Source of the DNA: Psettodes erumei
Taxonomy: Eukaryota; Chordata; Actinopteri; Pleuronectiformes; Psettodidae
Length of the DNA stretch: 64,000 bases
Direction: 5' to 3'
Assembly: GCA_016785225.1 (NCBI GenBank)
Contig: JAFBJZ010000836.1
Coordinates: forward strand, 124,001 to 188,000
In this document: positions 26,281 to 39,100 of the stretch, piece after piece
How positions within the stretch are numbered: the stretch's first letter is position 1
Layout of the letters: the number at the start of each line of letters is the position of its first letter
The notes under the pieces: generated by a model
Databases searched by the model: none
The model's input: only the letters and a program-made list of their open reading frames with translations
What the model was told of the DNA's origin: nothing
Position numbers and translations under genes: made by a program

Positions 26281-26315
26281 TGTGCTGTGCTGTGCTGTGC
26301 TGTGCTGTGCTGTGC
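26281..26315 (+). repeat. TGTGC pentanucleotide repeat (7 units) in the nsun2 leader or promoter
   Basis: Seven perfect TGTGC units; on the nsun2 strand they read GCACA. The tract lies about 122-156 nt upstream of the nsun2 ATG, so it is either 5'UTR or core promoter. Confidence 0.95.
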
Positions 26316-26814
26316 CGTATACGAAGCGTGTTGCCTCTGACGCACGTGAATCAGGACCTCTCGGGGTGGCCACGGCATACGCCTGAACTTCAGTAAAACA
26401 CCGTAGTCAATTTCTGAACATTTTCACACCAGAAATACGTTTTGGCTTTTAACTGCTATCGTGCAATATATAACTACGACGTTGTGAAATAAACTCACAT
26501 CTAAATACTTTTTTATTTCTTATTTTTGACGTTACATTATTGCAATTGCCTTTATTCCATCTTGAGTGTAACAAAGTCTCAGGTGCAGATGTACGTTTAT
26601 CAAATTTAAAATGTCAGTATAAGTGAGCCCCCCGGGTAAGACAGTTCATGCATACAGCGGCTGAAGGGTTGTATGCAAATAGATTCATGAATATTTATTT
26701 TGACATCAGACTGTACACGACGTTGAATGACTTCGATTTAAAACCAAGCATTTTGATTGGTTCGTAAAATTCAACGCCATATCTGTTCAGGGACAGTGAT
26801 TGGTCCAAGGAGCC

Positions 26815-26892
26815 ATGGATGGGGAAACTTGGGAGTCAGTCGCGTGCGCTTATTGTATGCTACCCGTAGCATGCTTCAATGTTAGCTCGTGA
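26815..26892 (+). promoter_or_regulatory. candidate uORF upstream of srd5a1
   Basis: An ATG in an excellent context (GCCATGG) at 26815 opens 25 codons and stops at TGA 26890-26892, 93 nt before the srd5a1 ATG. It acts as a uORF only if the srd5a1 mRNA starts upstream of 26815, which the sequence does not prove. Confidence 0.4.
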
Positions 26893-26985
26893 TACAACAT
26901 TGCACGAATATTAGTTATTATTAGTTACATATACACTGTTTCCATATTTTTTTTATTGTTGAGTAATTTTAGCCCTCGTGCCTTG

Positions 26986-29900
26986 ATGGACGCCCTCCTC
27001 TCCAGGCTGTTCTCCTCGGAAGAGGATGAGTTGTACATCCTGGACTGTATGGCTTACTTTATGGTTCTCATGGCAGCCGGCACTTTCGTGACTTTGCTCT
27101 TCGAAAATGTCCCTTACGGGCGCTATGCAAGCAGCAAATATGGATTTCCAGTCAATGTCCGGTTCGCCTGGTTCGTTCAGGAAATGCCTGCCTTCTTTGT
27201 GCCTTTGTGTTTGGTAGTTTGGACCTCCTCTGCGAAAACCTCTCTGCTGCCCAACCGGCTGCTCATTGCCATGTATTTCTGCCATTATGTCCAGAGGTAG
27301 GTAACCACCATAGTCAAACTTTTACACTCGGTAATATGTCAGGTCGTGTTCAACTACTGTGACCTGCACACATGACGTAGTAGGTGGTGCCCGATTTGTC
27401 TATTTGTCAGATGAGCCTCAGCCCCCTCCCCTCAGATCAGCTGAGTAATATTTGAATATACTTATATACATATATTATTTAATAATGGACACAGTAAGCG
27501 AAAGGGTATCAAAAGGCACATCATATTCCATAGCACATCATTAGTACTACTAACTAACTACTTTCATGTCGGTATGTTGAATAGTGTATAATGAATAATA
27601 GGTTTTGCAAATAACTTTTTTTTTTCTTTGCTCTGCTCCAGATCCCTTATTTATCCATTTTTGATCCGAGGGGGTAAATCAACACCATTTGCCTCCTTTG
27701 CCCTGGCCTTTGTTTTCTGCCTCTACAATGGCTACATGCAGATCAGATACCTGAGCCATTATGCTGAGTACCCTGCATATTGGGTTACACATCCATGCTT
27801 CATCGCTGGTAGGTGTTCTGTGCCTGTTGCTCCGCTCTCTGAAAAGGACATATGGCAAGAATTGTTTAGTTTTTATTTAACTTTATTTTATTTTGCTCAA
27901 CAGCTTGTCTGTGACAGGGAGATAATTAGGAAAAAGGTTCATCCAAATAAAGCTGCCCACCTTTTAGATTTAGGTTTGGCATAAGCACTCACAGCATTAA
28001 CTGTAAGTCGTATCAAAATGATTTATGTTGCATTAGCATATGGTCTTTAATGTAGAAATAAAAAACAAATATATCTAATTTATGTTGATGCTGACCTTAT
28101 ACTATGTAAAATTCCTTTCACTATCTTGCCATTCATCCCTTCTACCCCTCTCATCACCCCCCTACCTTCTCTTTCTCTTAAATGAAATGGCAAGGCTTAA
28201 AAAAACCCCACAGTGGTCATTCAAACTCTTTCGACTCTTTCCCCCACTGTAGTGTTTTTTTGGCTCCCCTTGCTGGTCGTGGTAACACAGGAAGCTGTCA
28301 ATTCCGAATGTATATTTTTCCACTCTTGCTATCCCTCCACTCGCGTTACAGTCCCCACATCTGCTCTGCAGCAGATAAATGTGACCAATTCCAGCAGAAT
28401 GAAGCGACAGTTTTAAAGGCATCATGTGAAAAGGTGCTTCTAAGAATGAAATAAGGGATCCAAATTTATTCATTAATGTTCAACATCTTACTACCCACCC
28501 TTGACAGGACAAAGGACAGTCTAAGACTCCCTGTAAGACTGTATATGCATTGAATATATTGATAACCTAATGGAGAAGAGAACATTTTCTGTAAATTAGG
28601 GACTAAAATATGTTGAACTAGCAGTATCCAAAATACATAGATACATACATTTGTAATTACAGAGGTGAATATGAAGTTTCCTCATGAGATAAGTTTTAGG
28701 CCACAGTTAGCCACGAGAATTTGGCTGGTGTGATATCTTGAAAGTATTTCTCCTTAATGCATATTCACGACAACATGTGCAACAATTAAGTCAAAGGTTC
28801 AGGGGAAAAAAACATTCTTATACATTACTTATTTAGTTTGACACTCAGCTAATTCTCCTCCATCAGGACTGTGTGGGTGTGCTTTCACTGACAGAGGCCA
28901 GGCCCCTAAGTGTCAGTAGATTAGATTCAAATACAGCAAAATCAGCAAGAGTCTGACTGAGCAAATCAGTTTTCAGCATCTTTAAACACTGCAGCTCACA
29001 GCAGCAAAACGAATACGGACTGAGCCCTGGGAAAAGATGCTGTAACTTTTGAAAACACAGCCTGGCTGTCTGGCTGCCGGTCAGTAAAACCTCGTGCTGA
29101 AGCAGCTTTTGGTTGGTTGGTCTCCAGGGTCTGTCCTGTGGTTGGTCGGCTGGCTGGTGAATGTGCACTCTGACCACATCCTGAGGAACCTGAGAAAGCC
29201 CGGAGAGACTGGTTACAAGATTCCCACAGGTGAGGTGTTTAGCCATTAAACACACTGGAACAAATGAGATCTCTCACCACAGCGAACTACTCTTACACTC
29301 CTGTTACAGAACAGCTAACTTTCAGACTCTATATTTAACTTAATACCTTTACTCTGCTAGATGTTTGCACTGGAACACTTTCATGTGCTGTATTTACGTG
29401 ATGGGTTCAGTTACTGGATACTCTTGCCGCTGGGATCACGTACAATTAAAAACACTTACCATTCGACCCTCTGAGAGGGAGTAGCCCTCAGAGTGAGTAC
29501 TTATAATCATAAACCTGTGTGAGTTAATGTTAAAGGCACAGTTAACTCTGTGATGTCACTTTTACTCAGGGCTACAATTTGAACGCCGCCACCGCTGTGG
29601 GGGTGACAAGAAAGTCAAGTAAGCAGTAATCAGATCATGGTATGGGACACGGTGGTGACTGTACGCAGCGCTAGATGCTAATTTTCCAGTGTGCTCATAT
29701 GATTATACAGGATCACACTGTGAGCAGAATCACAGGTTGTCACTTGTTATCTTTTCCTCTCTGCCTTGCCCTCTGTGGGCCCCTTACATAAGTGTATAAA
29801 AAGGTTTTTTACTTGTGGTGTCGGTTTGTGTAGTTTTGCTTTTGCTGACGGAAAAAAAATTTCGAAACCACGCGGCATTGATAGTAATCATGTCGCACAG

Positions 29901-31758
29901 CAAGCTGAGCTTTCACTGAAACGTGTACGTTATCTGTCTGTGCGTGTAGAGGTCACACTGATTCAAGACTGAATGCTAAATGAAGCATTCAGCACATCTA
30001 AACAGCTGACAGACATGTTGAATGCAAGTCATTCCAAACCTAGTGACAGTACGGAGGAACAGTTCAACATGTTGAAATATACACATCCTATCCCTTGCTG
30101 AAGGTTAGATGATAAGATCAATACTACTCTCATATCTGGACATTGGAAATGGAGCAGGAGCCAGCAGGAGCTTATCTCAGGTTAACATTAGGACAGAGGA
30201 ATGGGGGTGGTAAAACTAGCTGAGCTGTGTGCGAGGGCAGCAGGACACCCCCACCCCTCAAAAAGTTTTATAGGCTGGACTATTTCTTGGCTGGGAGCGG
30301 TCGATTCGTGGAGACTTGTCATCACCGTGGAGCTGCCAAGTTGGTTTTTGTACAGATTAGATCTTTAGAGGTATTGGTAGATGGGGTTTGGTACTTTTAA
30401 GCCGGGCTAGCTGATTCCCCCCCGTCTGTAGTTTTTACATTAAGCGATCTGATTCAGCTTCATATTGAACGAGCTATGAGCAAGCAAAATGTCAGCGTGT
30501 TCCTTTATAACAGGGAAAATGAACATGTACATGTCAGTTAACGCTGAAAATGGTTCACCGGTCTGGCCAATTTATTGAACTGGTTGTAGATAAATGTAAC
30601 ACACACATATATACATTTTTTAAGTAGACTAAACAGACGTAAGAATGTTTTAACGGTGGACATTTTAACAGTGCATGACCTTTACTGTGTGAAAATGGAT
30701 GCCCATTCTTTGAGAGATGTGACATGTGAGGAGGGGGGGTGAGTAAACATGATTTTGGCCCATCTTTAAATTGCTTTTCACAAATAGCCTCGAGGGCTGC
30801 ACAGAAATTACAGTCTTCATTGCCGCATTTGGGGTTTTTTTTTCGATCACGTCATCAGCAAATTCAGATAAGTTGGATTTTTCCTTTCCTTGCTGAATGG
30901 ATCATTGAGGTTCCCGACGCTAATGGCTCCCTTTACCAAAAACACAGTCTCGACAACAGCACCTTGAGCCCGAACTTGCGCTGAACCTGCTGAAACGATC
31001 CATCCCGAACTCTTTAAGGAAAATAAAGAGGAGAAGGCGAGGCGGGAGGAAGCTGTGAGCTGTGTTGCTCCAAATGAACTTCCAGGCACGTCTGGAATCC
31101 CCTCAGCCAAGAATCTGCCATTTTCACATCGAGGGTAGCTGCACTACTGTGCACATGGCCTGCAGTCAAATAGTGAGTGCTCGGTGTGGAGATGCCCTTT
31201 GAATCTTTTAGCAGCATGTAGCCTCAATATTATGTCAGCGGAGAGTGGAAATGTCAGAACCCCTTCAGTTGCTGTCGCGTGTTAAATTGCAGTGGGTGAA
31301 AATTCATCAAATTTTAATTTTCTCCCTGAGTGAAATATGAGGGCTGCTTTTGCGTAAGTGAAGATATGAAGGGATAAGAATACATGTCCTAATTCCTTTG
31401 CCCCCCCTCCCCAGGTGGAATGTTTGAATATGTGTCTGGAGCCAACTTCTTAGGCGAGATAACAGAGTGGGCAGGCTTTGCACTGGCTGGCCGCTCTCTT
31501 CACAGCGCAGCCTTCGCCCTCTTTACCACAGTGGTCCTCACCAGCAGGGCTGTGGCCCACCACAAGTAAGAATAATAACACACGCGCAGTAAGCAGGTTT
31601 GCATGGAGCGGAACGCACACTTTGAAGCTCGGACTTGTATCAACAGAAGGAAATGGCTCTTCCCTCTCTCTCTCTCTCTCTCTCTCTGCAGATGGTACCT
31701 TGCTAAGTTTGAGGAATACCCAAAAGGCAGGAAGGCCTTGATTCCATTCCTATTCTAG
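26986..31758 (+). CDS. srd5a1: srd5a1, steroid 5-alpha-reductase 1 (5 exons, 265 aa)
   Basis: SRD5A1 is an ER membrane enzyme that uses NADPH to reduce delta-4,5 bonds of steroids such as testosterone and progesterone. Exons: 26986-27296, 27642-27808, 29128-29229, 31415-31565, 31692-31758. Phases agree at all four GT-AG junctions and sum to 798 nt; human SRD5A1 has 259 aa. Seen: several hydrophobic segments; VQEMP with Glu66 and CHYVQR with Tyr101, which align with the Glu57 and Tyr91 that contact cofactor adduct and steroid in SRD5A2; NVHSDHILRNLRKPG (about 171-185) and GYKIPTGG in the C-terminal reductase domain; and the terminal KFEEYPKGRKALIPFLF. The start is ATG 26986: it gives the family N-terminus, and reading upstream in frame meets no other ATG. 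Its context is weak (T at -3). The neighbour nsun2 is divergent and tent4a follows in the same direction. Confidence 0.97.
30055..30395. mobile_element. foldback/MITE-like repeat copy, internally deleted (srd5a1 intron 3)
   Basis: It starts with GAGGAACAGTTCAACATGTT, the same terminus as the element at 59517-60151. Internal modules of that family follow: GATAAGATCAATACTACTCT at about 30111, then GCTGGACTATTTCTTGGCTG at about 30273. It lacks a clear right terminal inverted repeat. I recognise the modules from percomorph genomes, but the formal family name is not known to me. Confidence 0.6.
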
Positions 31759-33065
31759 AAAACACTTTGAGGTCTGGAAGATGGAAGAGGTACAGTATTC
31801 ACTTACAACAGCTGAGAACAGTATTCCCATCATTTTGTTGTTTTTTTTTGCTAATTCAGAAAAGCTCGAGGATACTTCCTTTTTTCATTGAGAACAGATT
31901 GAAACAGGTTGCATGCTTGTAAATGATCTCATCGGAGCTGCAAGCAAGCAACAGTTAAAGCCCATCACCTTAAAAAGATTTTTATTGTCGCCATTACTCT
32001 GGCAGTAATGTCCATAGAGCACTAAGAAACTTCAACAACCGTGAACTGAGCGTACTGGAAGTGTTGTGCTTGCAGGAGAGGCAACATTTTAGCGCTCCTC
32101 CAGCGGAAATCAGATAGTGATCGGAGCATAGCTCAACAGCAGTGCAGTGGATTTATAACGCTCTGCACCAGCAGCGAACAGTTTTAAGACTTGTCCGCTG
32201 ATCTGCATATTCTCCCAGATGGAACATAAACTAGCAAATGCAAAGCAGACATTTAAAGTTTTCATTCATCCTCAAGAGTCATCTGTTGCAAATTTATTTA
32301 TTTAACATCTGTTTGAATTAAGCAGATGAAAAAGGGACCTTGAATTAACTCCAAAGTGTTTTACTACCTCATTTGGCTCTGGGTGTCATCGGAGAGACTT
32401 TTCTACTTAACTCATCAAGCCACTTTGGAACAAAAGGGAACTGAGTCTCTGCCCTGTGAAGACCAAGAGGGTCGCAGGCCAGTTCTCATCTACTGGGCTG
32501 CAGGGGAATCCAGTGGAGGGCGAGCATGCCGCTCAATAACTCATCCATGCCTGAGATGAGAAGAAGTGAGAGCAGAGAAGAAGAGCTGGTGATAAAAGGG
32601 AAAAGTGTAAAAATCATGAGATTGATTGGATGAAGTTGTGAATAGATAGGAAATTGAAGCACCGATTATGATCTTAACATCTTTTTTGCTGTACTCGTGT
32701 TTTATAATCTCATTTTGCCTTGACCTGAATCATCAGGTCAGTGTGGGTTCGGACTTTTTTTGTATCTTGTCTTATTTTGTAGACACTAATAATGTGATCC
32801 AACCACAATTATCACCTCACTTTGGTAAAATCATATATATATATATAAAATGACACTGGCTCTCTCACTCATGAAATTAGATTACTGTATTGTATGTAGG
32901 GGTTTTAACTCATCAGTTCTCTCTTTCCCACTAGAGGACATTTTGCCACACCTATAGCCAAGGTCATGCCATTATGAATTCTAAAAACGTGTTGTATTGA
33001 AAATAAATGTATTTTGTCATCGTTTTTACACATGGCGCCATCAATAAATACGAGGGCCGCTGTGT
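31759..33065 (+). other. srd5a1: srd5a1 3'UTR
   Basis: About 1.3 kb from the stop to a cluster of AATAAA hexamers at 33002-33007 and 33043-33048. It includes an (AT)n stretch near 32835-32848. The end is inferred; there is no coding signal. Confidence 0.6.
33002..33048 (+). terminator. srd5a1 poly(A) signals (two AATAAA)
   Basis: AATAAA occurs at 33002-33007 and again at 33043-33048, followed by a T/G-rich stretch (about 33060-33075, TGTGTCTGAGTGTGATG). Either could define the mRNA end. Confidence 0.55.
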
Positions 33066-33079
33066 CTGAGTGTGATGAG

Positions 33080-35820
33080 AAATGAAGGCTGCGCATCGCT
33101 GACGGCCATGCAGAGTGACATCCTTCATGTTGAAGAGCGGCGCTCTTTCTCCTCCAGACTGTACCCTCTGTGTATCCTCTTCATCCACGCCTCCTGTAAT
33201 TGCATCACTATATTACACGGCCAGTATTTACCGAGGCTGCCGTCTGACTTTGGTGCCATTCATCTTCAGGCAGACGCCAGCGGATTTGCTTTTTATATGC
33301 AAAGCAACTCAATGAAGGGGTTGCAGCAGAGTCTCCACAGGAGGACCCGTGCTGTAATATTCAATGTTCGCATGTCAGCCTGTGCCACATCCAGGAAAGA
33401 AAAACAGTGGCAGCAGTGTCTCCTCCTACAGGCAAAGATAGGAATAGCTACATCAATTTTAACACTTGCGCCACCTTCAGACACAGACAATTGCAGCTGC
33501 AAATTCCAGTTAGAGAGACAGAACCAAAAATTCTGCCCCTTCAAAGATTTTGTAAATGGGGTCATCATTTATTTTTCTGTCTTAACATTAACACAACATG
33601 TTTATGTAGGTGCTATACCAATAGACAAGTGAGTAGGGAAACAACCAGCAGACCAGAGCTGTCTAATCTGGATCTATATAACAAGTATGTAAATAATTTC
33701 ATAGCACATAGCATTTTCTTTTATCCTTTGTCTCATGTGTTCCAATTAACAGAACTTTGACATTTTGCTGAAAAAGTGTGACATGTAAACCAAACATAAG
33801 GCTTCAAATACACAAATAGCAAGTGTAAAAAACCCCAGCTGATATACATCTTGCCTGTAGTTAGTGTACATGCGACAATTAAAGAATCTGTTTTTCCTTG
33901 CCTGCATATGGACCACATTGGCATGCCTATGTGTTTAAGTCTAAACTGATGGTGTCACTCTTCTTGGTTATAAATGCTGCAGGTTGACTGGACCTGCAAC
34001 TAAAAATCAAAATCTGTGGTCCAGACTTGCAGTTGTGAACCCTCAGGGGCTGCTGCTCTGCATGCAGCTCGGCCCATTGTAACCACGTCCTTGTTATACT
34101 GTGCACGACCCCACAGAGGGGCTGATGCACCACAGGCAATATGTTCATGTGCAGAAATGTGAACTAACCGGTGTAATGTAAATGCAGTTTTCCCCTAATG
34201 TGGGTTAAATATCTAGAAAATGCTGCGGCCTCATTACCATTCAAGCCACATGCAGCCTCAGACAACCGCTTGCTTCCTTAATATTATCCGCTGTTATGCC
34301 TGTGGGTATACTGTTGACTTCTCCAGCGCTCTCTGTTTATACAGTATATGTGTGTTTGTGTTAGGCATCTGTCAGCTACGGTCCAGTCATCACCAATGTG
34401 GTAATCCCGTAAAAGCTGACAATGAGGCGAACCAGCCTTGAAATCAAAAACAAACATGCACATGCACACTGGCACACAGTCAGCGTAGGCGCTTGGCTTG
34501 AGCCGAGACTGTGACATGAGATGTGAGAGGAATAACCTATTCAATCCAGTGTGTCACTCAAAACGGCCGGCTTTAATACAGTGCAAGATAGAGGGAGATA
34601 GGAAGAGGAGCATGGATTTCAACAGGCGTACATTGGGAGAGAGCAGCTGTGTGGATGCCTGACTTTGTTACGCAGGGAGCTACATATCCTAGCTGACACA
34701 TAGTTTGCTCTGGGGGGTTTTCCTTGACTCTGTCACATGCTGCACGTGAGTAGCGGGGGTGGGGGGTGGGCATTATGCAAGAAGCTCTCTCCCTCACTCT
34801 CTCTCTCTCTCTCTTTTTTTTTTTTACATGCATATGCATCCCAGAAGGTGCTGGTTATGCCTTATACAGCCTGCCTCCGCTCCATCATTGAGTTTAATGG
34901 GCTGAGAGATGGCTTTTACTGGGGCTGGGCAGCCTACGGAGTGTGGAGTGATCAACGCCACCTGCTGTGTATTGCCCCTTGAAAAAATGAGCATTTGGAT
35001 TCAGCGGCTGCGGCATATATCTGAAATCATAAACAGAAAAGGAAGGTGCTCCATTTGCGGTTAGAAAGTGAAAAAAAAAAGAACTCAGCATGTTACCCTG
35101 TGGAAATAATGCAGCGTGGGTTTCCTGCCGTTTGTATGTATGTGAGCAGCATTTCAAGGGCCATGAGGTTGTGATTATGGCCCCCAGCAGTATCTCTGAT
35201 GCGAGCTGAAAACATGGTGTGGCCTCCCCCTCTGTCTAATGTTTATGCAAATTGTTTTTTGACGGAGAGTCGTCGTGCTCTCTTTTCTCTTTATCAAGGA
35301 TGTCAGATGTTTACAATGATAGTTTTCCAGTCAGGGTTTTATCAAACAGAGGCACATGGAGCTGTGTGTCCATACCTGGATTAGCCACAGACAGACAAAT
35401 TCCCTGGGGCCCCAGACTATTAACCCTCCCCCCCTAAATCTGCAGGTTTGCCTATGTATAAATGTGTAATATTCTGCTGCATCTTTTAAAAAATGTGCCA
35501 GCACTTCCAGATAATTCCCCGAGGCTTGGATGTTAACGGCAAATGCAGCCAGATTCACCCACTGTCCAGCCTCATACTGATGGGGATACCCTATGAACCC
35601 ACCCACCCGGGCCCCCACCCAGTACCGATGTCCGGGAGGTGGAGATAGAGATAACACGGGCCTCAGGGTACCTTGGCTCTGCTTCTAGAGCCACGGACGA
35701 CGGGATCCGTATTCATTATTGCCGTTTTACGTGTGTTTCAATTGTTGTTCAATTAAATATTTATCAGATTCAAATATTTATCCTGTGCAATTCATCAAAC
35801 GGTCGTAGCGATGAAGGAGT
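33080..35820. other. intergenic region between srd5a1 and tent4a
   Basis: About 2.7 kb. The longest open frame (33072-33632, plus) has no family features I recognise and starts within srd5a1 terminal sequence. A CT run plus T run lies at about 34783-34826. The rest is unremarkable AT-rich DNA up to the CpG-rich tent4a promoter. Confidence 0.6.
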
Positions 35821-36121
35821 GGGCGGATGGGGGGCGCAGTCGTCGTTCAGAAACCGTTCGTAGAGCGCATGCGCATGGATTCGAAGAGGAATACGCCATA
35901 TTGAATTCTCTTAGGAATCGGCTAGCATTTTTTCCAGCTAGCGGCGTAAAGGGGACACTTTATCAATGGTCCTAATTCGGTTTACTGTTTAAATACTTCT
36001 CTCTTCGTAACCCCTTACAGCGTAGCGGCCTTTGAAAGGTCCCGGAAACGACGCAGATTCACGACGGACTCGCCAGCGTCAGTTAGATACGAGTAGGGGG
36101 GTTACCAGAGAAAGAAGTTGA
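35820..36121 (+). promoter_or_regulatory. tent4a CpG-rich promoter and leader
   Basis: CpG density rises sharply from about 35810 and continues through exon 1. Seen: GCGCATGCGCA at 35865-35875, a near-perfect NRF1 site, and CGCCATATT at 35894-35902, a YY1-type site. No TATA box is obvious. These are typical of a TATA-less housekeeping promoter. An in-frame TGA (36119-36121) abuts the ATG, so translation cannot start further upstream in this frame. Site function is inferred from motif only. Confidence 0.65.
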
Positions 36122-39100
36122 ATGGATCCGAGGGTAGCTTGGATTCAGCCCGAACAGAAAGGACCTGCGAACGCCTTGTGGATGCACGTCTGGGAGACCT
36201 CTCAGGGAGTACGGACGCTCTCCGCTCAGCAGCAGCTCCACAATCAAAACCACAACCAGTGTGTGAATTACGCTGCGTTGGATGTTTTAAAAAATGTGGC
36301 GACCGCGGTGGCATCGGGCAAGAGCATTTGCAGCAGCAACGGTAACGTAACTGCCAATCGGAGCAACGGCAGCAGCCATCACAGCATCATGAACGGCACT
36401 ACTAGTATGAACGGCACTGCGATTTCCTCGCTGGGGGTGGCACTGTCCAACGGGAACGTACACAACTCTTTCACAACGGCAAATGGACAAGCGGAACCAG
36501 GTGAGGGCAAAACCATGCCTCAGAAGACGGGATCCGTCTCGTCCTCGTCCTCTTCACCGGAATCCGGGACGGACAGTCCCCCCTCCAGCTGCTCACTAGA
36601 GAGGACTATGGTTGGGAATGTACCGGGCAACATTAATAAAAACGTCGGGGGTGCCAACCTGCTCTTCGGCTTGAGCGACAGCATGGACAACAATGTCAAC
36701 CTTTACCACCACCACCACCACCACCACCACCACCGTCACCTACAGGAGCACCCGGCTTTCAATTTACAGCAGATCTGCGTGAAGCGTCACCAGGTTCGAC
36801 CCTCCGTACCTGTAAATCACACACACAATCACCACCCAGGCCGGAGGAAAAGTGACAACAAGGCGAGCACTTATGGGATGAATTACTTGCTTTCAAACTG
36901 CACTAATGGCAATTATACGAGCACTTGGACGCCCTGGAAGACGAGGACGTACAACCCCGGAGTCCTCGGGTGAGTGGCCGAACACTTTCACTGCTTCGGG
37001 ATTACATGGCTGGCGTCGCCGTTCGTCTGTGGCTGCTGGTTTTAGTGGCCGGGACGCGTCAAGTAATGCGTTTGCGTTGAACACTATGTATTCGTCTCCC
37101 AACGTAGTTTGCCGCGGCAGTGTGAAGCAGAGTTGGGCTGTTTGCTGTGTAGCTGGAAAGCGGATTTTTTTTTGTGTGTGTGTAAAGGCGGCGGTGGACG
37201 GCCACAGCACGACCGGAAGTGCTGTGATTTGGTCTTTTGAAGTTGTAGCCGGGCCGTTAAAGAAGAGGGGTCACACACAAATACTCAGCAATTAGAAAGC
37301 ACGCGTTGTAGTGAAGTGTGGCGCATATTCACATCATCCACTTTAAGCGAGCAGAGGGTTTTTTTTCTCCAGTGGGTGATTTATTGAGAAGGCTTTCACC
37401 GGATATGTTGCTTTTGCAGCCATTTGTTAGCCTTACGGGGGAGCCTGTAGCCACCTCGGCTAACGGTTTCCCCTGTGTTTTCCTCCGCATTAAAGTTAGG
37501 AAGCCAGCGACGTTGTAACAAAATCCCCGCTGATCAAAAAGCATTAAGCGGAAATAGAGACCAGGGTTGAACCTCCGTATGACTAAAATGAACCTAAAAT
37601 TGAAACACGACAACCATGCCTAGGTTTTAGCTCACGGCGGTTGGATAACTCTTGATTTGAGTAATGTTGGGTGAAGTAACTTCTCTTTATCATAACAGGA
37701 AGCAGTGTGCCTGCAGTGAGAGCGTGCTAAAAGTTTGAGTGTCACGGAGGGAATTTGGCTTCGTACGCTGCATTAGTTTCCTCTGCATTTCATTGCACCG
37801 AGTAAACGTGAAGTGAAGCTTTTAATCAGTGAGCGGGGTCGTGCTATCTTGGATAGCTGGCCTTTATGCCCACTTTTTTCCCCCACCGCTGGGTGCACAG
37901 TGTGCACCCTGTTTTTTCCCCCCCAGGTTTTTCTTTATCTTGTACAGTCAGTGTGACATAGCTGACAGAGCGGGATGCAACCTTTTTTTGGTGTTCAGTA
38001 TTTATAAATGGTCTGTTCATGTTTATAAAGGCGTAACATCTACACTGTTGGTGTAGTAAGAGCTTTGCAGACGAATATACGCCGATTTTTGTTAGGACTG
38101 CAGTCGTTCTTCTCTGACAGAAGCCCTCTCACAAAACAAATGACCAAAGATCTTCCAAATGTGTTGCAGGAACTTGTGATATTTGTAATGGCTGGTTGCA
38201 CCCATCTGGGACTTTTTTCTGTACAACGACCTGGTGTTTGTCATGACAGCACTTCCACATGCTTGATGCTAAGTTTCCCACTGCCCCTGAACCCAGGTTC
38301 GCCGAAAATGGAAGTGGCAGCTCGTAAACACTGGGCATATTTCACTTTCCCTCGCCTTTTTGTGGTTCTACAAGTTGTCTGATGCACGTTTTGGCTTGTG
38401 CGCTGACAAGTCTTGCAGTGGTTTGCCTCCGGGGTTGCCATTTGAAGTTCCGCGCAGAGATATTTGAACTTCAAATTGAAAAATGCCAATAACCCTGTAG
38501 TTGGGCTGTGTTGTTATCGCGGTGATCAGAGACTGGGTTTGGGTTAATAGAAAATTGCGTGTGTTGCAGAATCAAGCACTGATTCACAGTAAGATACATG
38601 GCTGTCATGGCAGCGTGGAGATACCACACCAGTGAACACCACTGATTGCTTTTCTACTTGGCCCAAAAGTTGTTGAAGGGAGACGTTCGACTCTTAAACC
38701 GGCTTGTCAGGGATGGCTGCAGAAGCAGCTCTTATTTTGATTGTTTGTATGTGGTGGGCGGCAGCAGTAACTATGCCACTTTTGGACAATTGGCGTGGAT
38801 GCGCCCCGGCCTAACTGGCTCGCTGGGAGAGTTTGCACCAAAGAGCGGGCACATGGGCTGCCTGCATTTTCTCCAGGGCTCGGGTAATTGATTGTGACAG
38901 TATCCCTGTTCTGTATTTCACACTGACATCATGGCATGCATTCCTAGAAAAATGAATGGCCACGGGGCTGAACAGAGCTCCACTGTTCCGAGGCATTTGG
39001 CTGCTCAGAAATCCTTACGTTAAACGCGCCCCTCTGCTGCCAAACACAGAACCGTATCAGCAATAACAATAAGGCCCGGGACTCTCAGAACCACTGTTAA

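Larger units (their letters stand above)
26160..26985. promoter_or_regulatory. nsun2-srd5a1 bidirectional promoter region
   Basis: The start codons diverge with 826 bp between them. Seen: two ATTGG (inverted CCAAT) boxes at 26756-26760 and 26799-26803, which are NF-Y type sites 43 bp apart; a TGTGC repeat at 26281-26315; and a short uORF ahead of srd5a1 at 26815-26892. No canonical TATA box is placed convincingly for either gene. Known: human NSUN2 and SRD5A1 are also divergent neighbours. Transcription start sites are not determined here, so how the 826 bp divide between the two leaders is inference. Confidence 0.7.

Noticed and set aside
26956..26985. N-terminal extension of srd5a1 from TTG codons
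   Set aside because: Vertebrate translation from TTG is not expected here, and ATG 26986 gives the family N-terminus.
26953..27285. 110-codon open frame antisense to srd5a1 exon 1
   Set aside because: It is the mirror of a well-supported exon and has no promoter or family features of its own.
33072..33632. 186-codon open frame on the plus strand after srd5a1
   Set aside because: There is no recognisable domain, and composition is like non-coding DNA. Without homology it cannot be called a gene.
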